Source: Spirosoma sp. | GTDB lineage: Bacteria > Bacteroidota > Bacteroidia > Cytophagales > Spirosomataceae | Length of the DNA stretch: 5,706 nt | Assembly: GCA_025351545.1 (NCBI GenBank) | Contig: JANXVQ010000249.1 | Coordinates: 1 to 5,706 of the forward strand | Direction: 5' to 3' | In this document: in pieces, positions 1 to 5,706 of the stretch | Layout of the letters: every line of letters starts with the position of its first letter | Numbering within the stretch: the stretch's first letter is position 1 | Made by a program: the position numbers and the translations under genes | Notes under the pieces: model-generated | Databases searched by the model: none | The model's input: the letters and a program-made list of their open reading frames with translations, nothing else | What the model was told of the DNA's origin: nothing

Positions 1-2
1 TA

Positions 3-617
3 CGCAAACTAATTGATAATGAGTTCCAATGGTCAGAAAATTTGTTGACCAAATTGAATGAATTGTCGGCAAAACACGTCCCAATTCCTGACGATTATCA
101 ACAGGAAAGTTATGCCTTCTTTAAGTCGAAAGCAGGCGAGAATAATGGTTTCCCAACAATATCGCTCCTGCGATTACCCAGCCAAAACCAACTGGAGCCC
201 CTTGTAACCATACCTACTCCCGAAGATCCAACGCTGGCTGAATCCAATCTACAAAATGACCTTGCACAGATTGCAGAAACAGCACCCATTGAACCCACTC
301 CTTCCCCGGCCGACCTCGAACGCCAGCGGCAGTTAGATTTGATTGAAAGCTTTATTAAGCGGGAACCGCGCATTTCGCCGGTGCGGGCTAAATCTGGCGA
401 ACCACTCAACCAGGAAGATTTAGCCAAACGAAATAAGCCTGTTGGTGGCAGTCTGGTGACGGAAAGTTTCGCTAAAATTCTGCTGAAGCAGGGCAAAACT
501 GACAAGGCCCTCGAAATCTATAAGCAGCTTATGGTGAAAAACCCCGAAAAAAAGGCGTACTTTGCGGCAAAAATAAGCGAATTAATGAGTGCGAACGGGG
601 AATCGACTGAATCGTGA
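3..617 (+). CDS. TPR-tailed hypothetical protein, 5' end outside the window
   Basis: The reading frame is open from base 3 with no stop, so the gene begins upstream; a TTG at 42 is in frame but is only an internal Leu codon. 204 residues are visible, ending at TGA 615-617. The first part is polar and Pro/Glu-rich with no recognisable domain. The last third looks like the C-terminal region of a family seen in Bacteroidota: a segment IESFIKREPRISP, then a linker with EDLAKRNKP, then one TPR-like helix pair (SLVTESFAKILLKQGKTDKALEIYKQL split around the KQGKTDKA turn) and a closing PEKKAYFAAKISEL. In other Bacteroidota such proteins carry a single TPR tail and no assigned function. No signal peptide can be judged because the N-terminus is missing. 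secG follows on the same strand after 75 bases, so co-transcription is possible. The TPR tail is clear; the biological role is unknown. Confidence 0.8.
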   Translation, partial: RKLIDNEFQWSENLLTKLNELSAKHVPIPDDYQQESYAFFKSKAGENNGFPTISLLRLPSQNQLEPLVTIPTPEDPTLAESNLQNDLAQIAETAPIEPTPSPADLERQRQLDLIESFIKREPRISPVRAKSGEPLNQEDLAKRNKPVGGSLVTESFAKILLKQGKTDKALEIYKQLMVKNPEKKAYFAAKISELMSANGESTES

Positions 618-627
618 AACCACTCCT

Positions 628-662
628 AATTAGCTGTTAACTATTTACTCCTAACTGTTTAA
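628..662 (+). repeat. Degenerate AT-rich heptamer repeats before secG
   Basis: Five successive 7-base units end exactly where the GC-rich 17-mer begins: AATTAGC, TGTTAAC, TATTTAC, TCCTAAC and TGTTTAA. The middle three fit TnnTAAC with one change; the outer two are looser. A comparable heptamer run, with a different unit, sits in the same place before groEL. The period is visible directly; any function is inference. Confidence 0.6.
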
Positions 663-679
663 CGCACCGGCGACCCGGT
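663..679 (+). repeat. 17-mer GC-rich repeat, copy 1 (before secG)
   Basis: CGCACCGGCGACCCGGT occurs here and, base for base, at 2518-2534 before groEL. It can form a small hairpin, ACCGG (666-670) and CCGGT (675-679) with loop CGAC; in this copy C665 and G680 can add a sixth pair. It ends 13 bases before the preferred secG ATG, over the region where a ribosome loads, so an effect on translation or transcript stability is plausible. Being shared by two unrelated genes, it is probably a dispersed repeat of this genome rather than part of either gene. Confidence 0.75.
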
Positions 680-692
680 GACTACCGATTTC

Positions 693-1106
693 ATGATAAC
701 GGCAACTATTGTCATCATTTGTATTCTCACCGTTCTTCTGATTCTTATTGTACTTGTTCAGAACTCAAAAGGCGGAGGACTGACCGGCGAATTTGGCGGT
801 TTAGGCTCTAACCAACTTATGGGCGTCAAGAAAACTACTGATCTGCTCGAACAAATTACGTGGGGCCTTGGCATCGCCGTTATGGTATTGTCGCTGTCAA
901 CCTACATCATGGTTGATCGTAACCAGGTAACGGGCATCAACAGTGCAAACGTAGATCGGGCGCAAACCCAAACGCTGCCAGGGGCCGCTGCACCGGCACC
1001 AAGCGCAGTTAACGGCGCAGCGCCAAGTCAGGCTGTTCCGGGACGGTCCGCCGGTGCGGCTCAAACGCCGGCCGCATCGACTTCGGCATTGACACCCCAA
1101 AAGTAA
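693..1106 (+). CDS. secG: SecG, preprotein translocase subunit
   Basis: SecG is the small membrane subunit that associates with SecYE and assists SecA-driven export across the inner membrane. From ATG 693 the protein has 137 residues. Residues about 2-22 form a first membrane helix, followed by the family hallmark VQNSKGGGL (about 22-30) and a Gly-rich cytoplasmic loop with FGGLGSNQLMG. A second membrane helix covers about 57-76. Residues 77-137 are a hydrophilic Ala/Pro/Gln-rich tail, which makes the protein longer than the compact SecG of Escherichia coli. A GTG at 678 would add five residues, but it overlaps the 17-mer repeat and precedes a natural helix start, so ATG 693 is preferred; there is no Shine-Dalgarno to decide. 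The TPR gene lies upstream on the same strand, and a hairpin terminator follows 16 bases after the stop. Confidence 0.95.
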   Translation: MITATIVIICILTVLLILIVLVQNSKGGGLTGEFGGLGSNQLMGVKKTTDLLEQITWGLGIAVMVLSLSTYIMVDRNQVTGINSANVDRAQTQTLPGAAAPAPSAVNGAAPSQAVPGRSAGAAQTPAASTSALTPQK

Positions 1107-1122
1107 CATCACTAAAAAGCTT

Positions 1123-1166
1123 ACAGCATGAGCCACGCCCTTTCAGGCGTGGCTCATGCTGTTTTT
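1123..1166 (+). terminator. Intrinsic terminator after secG, possibly bidirectional
   Basis: A perfect 17-bp stem, ACAGCATGAGCCACGCC (1123-1139) with its complement at 1146-1162, surrounds the six-base loop CTTTCA. T1162-T1166 supply the T tract on the plus strand. On the minus strand the sequence after the stem reads AAGCTTTTT, a T tract displaced by a few bases. As the minus-strand gene ends at 1176, ten bases away, the hairpin may stop transcription from both convergent genes; the plus direction is the stronger. Confidence 0.92.
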
Positions 1167-1175
1167 ATCTAATTT

Positions 1176-1883
1176 CTACGCAACTGCCTGTACCAGCAGT
1201 TGCCGGGCAATGGGCAATAAGGTTTCCTGCACAGGGTAAGTCTGCTGGCTCTCCAGCATATAGGTTGCCGGATTAGGCATATGCCGATGGCGCCGAATCA
1301 GATCAAGCTTAATGTTCTCGAATGTATTGGCCAGGCTTTTCCGCACAGCCTCAATAAAACGAAGCTGCACCAGCCGCCCACCCGGTTCCTGATCTGAATA
1401 GAGTGTCAGGCAGAAATAATATACCTGTGTTTCAGCTTCATTAGCGGCATTAAGAAACAGATACCCTTCCTCCGGTCGTAACGGCAGCAAACCTACTGGC
1501 GCGAGCGTCAATGATTTGGCAATATCCGTCCAACGCTGCTGTCCTTCTGTTAACATAGACTGAAAGCGAGGCAAGGCAAATTCCATGATAGCATCCATTT
1601 CTGCCATGAAACTATCGTCCGTTACCTCAGATTTATACTCAATTCGGGGCGGTGGACCAGTAACTCCGCTAACACGCTTGGGGAACGCGGCATTTAACGT
1701 ACCTTTGCCCCTCGAAAAACGAATACCAGCGTCGTAATGACTACGCAGTTCAGGTAGGTCCGGGCAAAGTTTGTGCTCTACAAAATTCTTCTGAACCGCC
1801 TGCAAGTATGCCATCACGACATATTTCTGATATTCGGCGTCAAGCCAATTTTGCGTAAACCAGTCAGGTTGTAGTTTTTTCAT
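1176..1883 (-). CDS. Conserved-looking hypothetical protein, 235 aa
   Basis: This intact frame runs from ATG (complement of 1881-1883) to TAG (complement of 1176-1178). I do not recognise a named domain. The protein has no signal peptide or membrane helix and looks soluble and mostly helical. The N-terminal segment LDAEYQKYVVMAYLQAVQ resembles Bacteroidota hypothetical proteins that start with a similar DxEYKKYxLLAYLQ stretch; that is a recollection, not a search result. The middle has an acidic helix (about 88-105, DDSFMAEMDAIMEFALPRF), and residues about 125-190 look like alternating strands (VGLLPLRPEEGYLFLN, TQVYYFCLTLYS, GRLVQLRFIEAV). Codon use looks like its neighbours, so it is probably resident. 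It is divergent from groES and shares a 250-base upstream region. A weak Bacteroidota-type promoter can be read on the minus strand: TTTG from 1952 to 1949, 20 bases, then TAGTTTAA from 1928 to 1921. Function unknown. Confidence 0.8.
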   Translation of the reverse strand: MKKLQPDWFTQNWLDAEYQKYVVMAYLQAVQKNFVEHKLCPDLPELRSHYDAGIRFSRGKGTLNAAFPKRVSGVTGPPPRIEYKSEVTDDSFMAEMDAIMEFALPRFQSMLTEGQQRWTDIAKSLTLAPVGLLPLRPEEGYLFLNAANEAETQVYYFCLTLYSDQEPGGRLVQLRFIEAVRKSLANTFENIKLDLIRRHRHMPNPATYMLESQQTYPVQETLLPIARQLLVQAVA

Positions 1884-1928
1884 AAACCGGAAACATTCAT
1901 TTTTGGGGAATATGATTTGGTTAAACTA

Positions 1929-2058
1929 GCCAATGATTGTTAAACTGCCAAATTCTGTTTGTTAAAAATGCTCCATCTGCCGAAGGAAGTTTAATAGAAA
2001 TGGCGAATGGCAGTATGTCAGGCAGAAACCGGAAAATTTGGCAGTTAAGCGTATTGGC
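1929..2058. promoter_or_regulatory. Imperfect inverted repeat in the divergent groES upstream region
   Basis: The arms are 1929-1954 and 2035-2058. Each ends in GCCAAT on the outside (1929-1934 and the complement of 2053-2058) and AACTGCCAAATT on the inside (1943-1954 and the complement of 2035-2046, 12 of 12 matching). The middle of the arms differs in sequence and by two bases in length. The motif TTAA(A)CT(A)GCCAA appears three times: 1921-1933 and 1941-1951 in direct orientation, and 2039-2048 inverted. The arms enclose 80 bases. It may be a regulator binding region for groES and the divergent gene, a large stem-loop, or a short MITE-like insertion. It does not match the CIRCE operator used by HrcA. 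The pairing is visible; the role is inference. Confidence 0.55.
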
Positions 2059-2133
2059 ACAGTAATTGGCGATCGAGAACCGACGTGTAAATACAAAACA
2101 CAAGTAGTTAGTAACCTTAATCAACTCATTATC

Positions 2134-2430
2134 ATGGTAGCAGAAACGGAAAGCGTTAAAGTAAACGTGAAACCGCTGTCCGACCGCGTGCTGGTAGAAG
2201 CCGCACCGGCCGAAGAAAAAACCTCATTCGGAATTATCATTCCGGATACGGCAAAAGAAAAACCCCAGCGTGGTACAGTCATTGCCGTTGGTACAGGTAA
2301 GAAAGATGAGCCGCTAACGGTTCAGGTGGGCGATACGGTATTGTACGGCAAATATGCTGGTACAGAAATCACTGTCGACAGCAAAGAATACCTAATTATG
2401 CGTGAATCCGACATTTTCGCAATCCTGTAA
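2134..2430 (+). CDS. groES: GroES, 10 kDa co-chaperonin
   Basis: GroES forms the seven-membered lid that closes the GroEL folding chamber in the cytoplasm. The protein has 98 residues from ATG 2134. An in-frame ATG at 2038 would add 32 residues unrelated to the family (MAVKRIGTV...), and it lies inside the inverted repeat, so it is rejected. Family features in order: [10 protein letters not shown] (about 13-22), the mobile loop (about 25-44) with the hydrophobic contact GIII at 33-36 that binds the GroEL apical domain, [11 protein letters not shown] (43-53), [14 protein letters not shown] (66-79), and the closing strand [13 protein letters not shown]. There are about ten extra N-terminal residues relative to E. 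coli GroES, common in this phylum. groEL follows after 119 bases. Co-transcription is expected from the family, although the spacer is repeat-rich. No CIRCE operator or clear promoter was found upstream. Confidence 0.97.
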   Translation: MVAETESVKVNVKPLSDRVLVEAAPAEEKTSFGIIIPDTAKEKPQRGTVIAVGTGKKDEPLTVQVGDTVLYGKYAGTEITVDSKEYLIMRESDIFAIL

Positions 2431-2433
2431 GCC

Positions 2434-2518
2434 AATGATGAATGATGAATGATGAATTACCTCCGGTTGGCGGTACTGCTCATCTTCATCTTTCACTCAT
2501 AATTAATCATTCATAATC
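2434..2518 (+). repeat. Heptamer repeats and long stem-loop between groES and groEL
   Basis: AATGATG is repeated perfectly three times at 2434-2454, followed by AATTA. Near the other end, 2497-2517 consists of three more heptamers, TCATAAT, TAATCAT and TCATAAT, directly abutting the 17-mer repeat. The two ends are complementary: 2441-2459 pairs with 2500-2518 at 16 of 19 positions. Between them a smaller hairpin is possible, ACCTCC (2459-2464), loop GGTT, GGCGGT (2469-2474), with one internal mismatch. In an mRNA covering both genes this spacer would fold into a long, mostly A-U stem. It may act in processing or in differential expression of the two genes. Confidence 0.6.
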
Positions 2519-2534
2519 GCACCGGCGACCCGGT
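2518..2534 (+). repeat. 17-mer GC-rich repeat, copy 2 (before groEL)
   Basis: This is an exact second copy of the 17-mer found before secG. The hairpin is ACCGG (2521-2525), loop CGAC (2526-2529), CCGGT (2530-2534). It ends 15 bases before the groEL ATG, nearly the same distance as in the secG copy, and as there it directly follows heptamer repeats. The bases after the repeat differ between the two copies, so the identity is not a longer duplication. Confidence 0.75.
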
Positions 2535-2543
2535 CATTATTAA

Positions 2544-4187
<1,644 letters not shown>

Positions 4188-4216
4188 TATCAAGTTGCTG
4201 ATTTATACCGTTTAGT

Positions 4217-4252
4217 AAAGCGCCCCCGATCTTTCGATCGGGGGCGCTTTTT
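4217..4252 (+). terminator. Intrinsic terminator after groEL
   Basis: A perfect 15-bp stem is formed by AAAGCGCCCCCGATC (4217-4231) and its complement (4236-4250), with the loop TTTC. The T tract TTTTT (4248-4252) is followed by GTTTG. It lies 29 bases after the groEL stop and marks the end of the chaperonin unit. The A-rich start of the 5' arm also gives a short T run on the minus strand. Confidence 0.95.
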
Positions 4253-4327
4253 GTTTGTACATTGGTTCATCGTTAATTCTTCCAACCCTTACAAAGTACT
4301 TTCTGGCAGTAGATAAAATAAAGTCAT

Positions 4328-4370
4328 GCGGAACTACATAGTTCTGATAATCAGTGAAAGGTAGTTCCGC
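4328..4370. other. 10-bp hairpin with a competing fold, gene-free region
   Basis: GCGGAACTAC (4328-4337) and GTAGTTCCGC (4361-4370) are perfectly complementary around a 23-base loop. The loop starts with ATAGTTC, so the 5' arm can instead pair locally: GAACTA (4331-4336) with TAGTTC (4339-4344). The loop also holds CTGA and TCAG (4344-4347 and 4351-4354), a small nested stem. There is no T tract, so it is not a simple terminator. It may be part of a small RNA, a leader, or a recombination site. No known RNA family was recognised. Confidence 0.5.
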
Positions 4371-4422
4371 GATGTTGCGTACGTTACACTGGTGGGTGCA
4401 GGTACATAAAGTGTCTGCATTT

Positions 4423-4599
4423 CGGCGTTTCGGTCGACAGGCAGCAGAGGTTAGGCTTTTGCTCGTTCGGCGGGTTTCGGCCGACAACGCAAACGCCCCG
4501 GTTCGGCAAGTTTAGGCTTTCATTTCAGGTTCCGGACAGGTCGATTGCCGAAGTTAGGAAAATCAAATTACCCGGCGGGTTACTGCCGACAAAGCGAAC
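4423..4599 (+). repeat. Imperfect GC-rich repeat array leading to the accessory genes
   Basis: Three related units begin with CGGCG. Unit A (4423-4439) reads CGGCGTTTCGGTCGACA. Unit B starts at 4468 and unit C at 4573; over 27 bases B and C agree at 23 positions, sharing CGGCGGGTT, then GCCGACAA, then GC and AAC. A second motif, (G)TTAGG, follows units A and B: AGGTTAGGCTTT at 4448-4459, AGTTTAGGCTTT at 4509-4520, and AAGTTAGG at 4551-4558. TTCGGCAA (4502-4509) and TTGCCGAA (4545-4552) form a perfect 8-bp inverted repeat, and TCGGCCGA (4477-4484) is a palindrome. The array ends eight bases before the next ATG. With the hairpin upstream it fills the 354-base gene-free stretch after the groEL terminator; nothing else was recognised there. 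It could be a recombination or cassette boundary, or a structured leader. Confidence 0.55.
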
Positions 4600-4606
4600 A
4601 GTAAGA

Positions 4607-5383
4607 ATGGCAAGACCGCTAAAAATAGGACAAAAAGAATTTAAGTTTAAGAAAGATGCAATTGCTCATTACAAAGCGATTCTTAACGCTTATGACTTCA
4701 GACAGTCGCTAAACGATTCTGATTATGAGGCTGTTATTGATCTTCTCTATTACGATTATTTGAATTGCTTGGGAGCAGATGAAGAGCCACAGGAAGATAC
4801 CGATGAAGTACCAGAAGTGATTGAAAGCAGCGTAGATATAAATGTAGAGGACATTTCTATTGAAGATATCAAAATCGCCCGCGTTCAATTCAATACCAAA
4901 TGCTTTGAGGTTTTTTACAGTGATAATACCAGCCAATATATTTCGTACTTGATGTTGATTAACAACCCAAAATATGACCCAGAAAAATTGTTTTATGTAG
5001 CCTGTAGAAACTCTGTTCATGTTGATATTCATGCAGTGAAACAGGGGTATTTTGACAATCATTCTATTAAAGGCCAAGTTAAATGTCAGGAAACGGGTAT
5101 TTTGTCAAAATGGACTGAATTAGCCGTTGATCATCGGCAACCACATACCTTTTCGATAATTATCGACCGCTTTAAAGAGGTGAATAGTTTTGATTTTGAT
5201 GCAATTGAGTACACCTCAAGCCCAGACAATCAGCTTATATTTAAAGACGAAAGTTTGACCCAAAGTTTCAGAGATTACCACAAAGCAAAAGCGAACTTAC
5301 GGATAGTTAGAAAGAAGTGTAATTCAAGTAGGACGGGACTGGCAAGGGTAAAAAAGACAACGAAAGATTTGACGATAAAGTAG
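4607..5383 (+). CDS. DUF3223-like protein with degenerate HNH-type motif
   Basis: The 258-residue protein resembles DUF3223 proteins, a family that includes plant DCL proteins and bacterial proteins of unknown function. Residues about 1-50 (MARPLKIGQKEFKFKKDA, then helices with ILNAYD and DYEAVIDLLYYDY) fit the N-terminal part. An acidic linker, about 56-88, seems to be an insertion. Residues 86-135 (IKIARVQFNTKCFEVFYSD, SYLMLIN, LFYVACRNSV) fit the core. Then come CQETG (160-164), VDHRQPHTF (174-182) and YHKAKANLRIVRKKCNSSR (224-242). This order resembles an HNH zinc fold: a Cys near a turn, Asp-His, and a late Cys-Asn. Each expected Cys pair has only one Cys (C160; C238, with Arg235 where a CxxC partner would sit). 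The gene is AT-richer than groEL: 23 and 20 G+C of 60 at 4681-4740 and 4921-4980, against 33 of 60 at 3301-3360 in groEL. Nuclease activity is not established. Confidence 0.7.
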   Translation: MARPLKIGQKEFKFKKDAIAHYKAILNAYDFRQSLNDSDYEAVIDLLYYDYLNCLGADEEPQEDTDEVPEVIESSVDINVEDISIEDIKIARVQFNTKCFEVFYSDNTSQYISYLMLINNPKYDPEKLFYVACRNSVHVDIHAVKQGYFDNHSIKGQVKCQETGILSKWTELAVDHRQPHTFSIIIDRFKEVNSFDFDAIEYTSSPDNQLIFKDESLTQSFRDYHKAKANLRIVRKKCNSSRTGLARVKKTTKDLTIK

Positions 5384-5433
5384 ATTGATTTTACAAAAGT
5401 ACTGAAGCACCTAAACCAAAATTTACCGACGTT

Positions 5434-5706
5434 ATGGGATTATTTGATTGGCTTTTCGGGAAAAGCCAAAAACAGAAAGAACTTGAAGAAAAGCAAAAGG
5501 CTGAGGAAATAAGAAGGCAGTTAGAGCAAGAGGCTCAACGACAACAACGGTTACAGGCAGCAAGAAGGGAAGAAGCGAAACTTCGGAAAAAAGAAGCCGA
5601 ACAACATCGAAAACAACGTGCAATAAAGGCTTTAGAAGAACAGGCTAGGCAACAACAAGAGGCCAAACTTCAACAGGAAAAGTTAGAACGGGAGCGTCAG
5701 GCCAAT
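5434..5706 (+). CDS. Charged helical protein, 3' end outside the window
   Basis: An open frame runs from ATG 5434 to the last base without a stop; 91 residues are visible. It begins MGLFDWLFGKSQKQ, a short hydrophobic N-terminus common in proteins followed by a long charged region. It continues as an almost uninterrupted Lys/Glu/Gln/Arg/Ala-rich helix with few hydrophobic residues, so it looks like a single charged helix or coiled coil rather than a globular domain. There is no Cys, Pro or Gly after residue 9. It lies 50 bases after the DUF3223-like gene on the same strand and is similarly AT-rich, so the two probably form one accessory unit. Any functional domain would lie beyond the window; the family cannot be named. 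Confidence 0.75.
   Translation, partial: MGLFDWLFGKSQKQKELEEKQKAEEIRRQLEQEAQRQQRLQAARREEAKLRKKEAEQHRKQRAIKALEEQARQQQEAKLQQEKLERERQAN

Noticed and set aside
42..44. TTG at 42 as start of the first gene
   Set aside because: The frame is open through the window start, so this is an internal codon of a gene truncated by the window.
678..692. GTG start for secG at 678
   Set aside because: It overlaps the 17-mer repeat and adds five polar residues before the membrane helix; ATG 693 fits the family better.
2037..2070. Bacteroidota-type promoter for groES, TTTG at 2037-2040 and TAATTGGC at 2063-2070
   Set aside because: The -7 box matches the TAnnTTTG consensus poorly and the 22-base spacing is long; not strong enough to annotate.
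1884..2133. CIRCE operator (TTAGCACTC, nine bases, GAGTGCTAA) upstream of groES
   Set aside because: Only a loose left-arm match (TTGGCACAG at 2055-2063) exists, and the matching right arm is absent.
2038..2133. Longer groES start at 2038
   Set aside because: The 32 extra residues have no resemblance to GroES and come from the inverted-repeat region; ATG 2134 gives a normal GroES length.
4378..4456. Complete integron attC site
   Set aside because: GTTAGGC fits one core, but no RYYYAAC partner with the bulged-stem layout was found, and no integrase gene is in the window.
4212..4487. Minus-strand open frame of 91 residues after groEL
   Set aside because: It spans the groEL terminator and part of the repeat array, and its composition does not resemble a protein family I know.
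5448..5469. Perfect 10-bp inverted repeat TTGGCTTTTC / GAAAAGCCAA inside the last gene
   Set aside because: It encodes part of the conserved-looking MGLFDWLFGK start, has only a two-base loop and no T tract, so it is best explained by coding sequence.

Overview
The window looks like a chromosomal segment of a Bacteroidota bacterium, most likely a Cytophagales relative of Spirosoma. The reasons are the GroEL tail ending in Gly/His/Met repeats, SecG with a long Ala/Pro-rich tail next to a TPR-tailed protein, and start codons with no Shine-Dalgarno sequence. The genus is an inference; no database search was possible.

Region by region: (1) Bases 1-1166 hold the 3' part of a TPR-tailed protein gene, then secG, closed by a strong hairpin terminator. 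(2) Bases 1176-1883 hold a minus-strand conserved-looking hypothetical gene, convergent with secG and divergent from groES. (3) The 250-base divergent region 1884-2133 carries a large imperfect inverted repeat with three copies of a TTAA(A)CT(A)GCCAA-type motif. (4) groES and groEL follow (2134-4187) with a perfect 15-bp-stem terminator after groEL. Their 119-base spacer is a structured repeat region. (5) From about 4253 onward the character changes. A 354-base gene-free stretch holds a 10-bp hairpin with an alternative fold and an array of imperfect GC-rich repeats. After it come two AT-rich accessory genes: a DUF3223-like protein with remnants of an HNH-type motif, and a second gene beginning MGLFDWLFGK that runs off the window as a charged helical protein.

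Functionally the left four-fifths is housekeeping: protein export (SecG) and protein folding (GroES/GroEL). The right end looks like an accessory or horizontally acquired segment placed just after the groEL terminator.

The most interesting structural observations are two. A composite element, AT-rich heptamer repeats followed directly by an identical 17-mer CGCACCGGCGACCCGGT able to form a small hairpin, lies 13-15 bases before the start codons of both secG and groEL. Separately, the repeat array after groEL leads directly into the accessory genes and resembles a cassette boundary.
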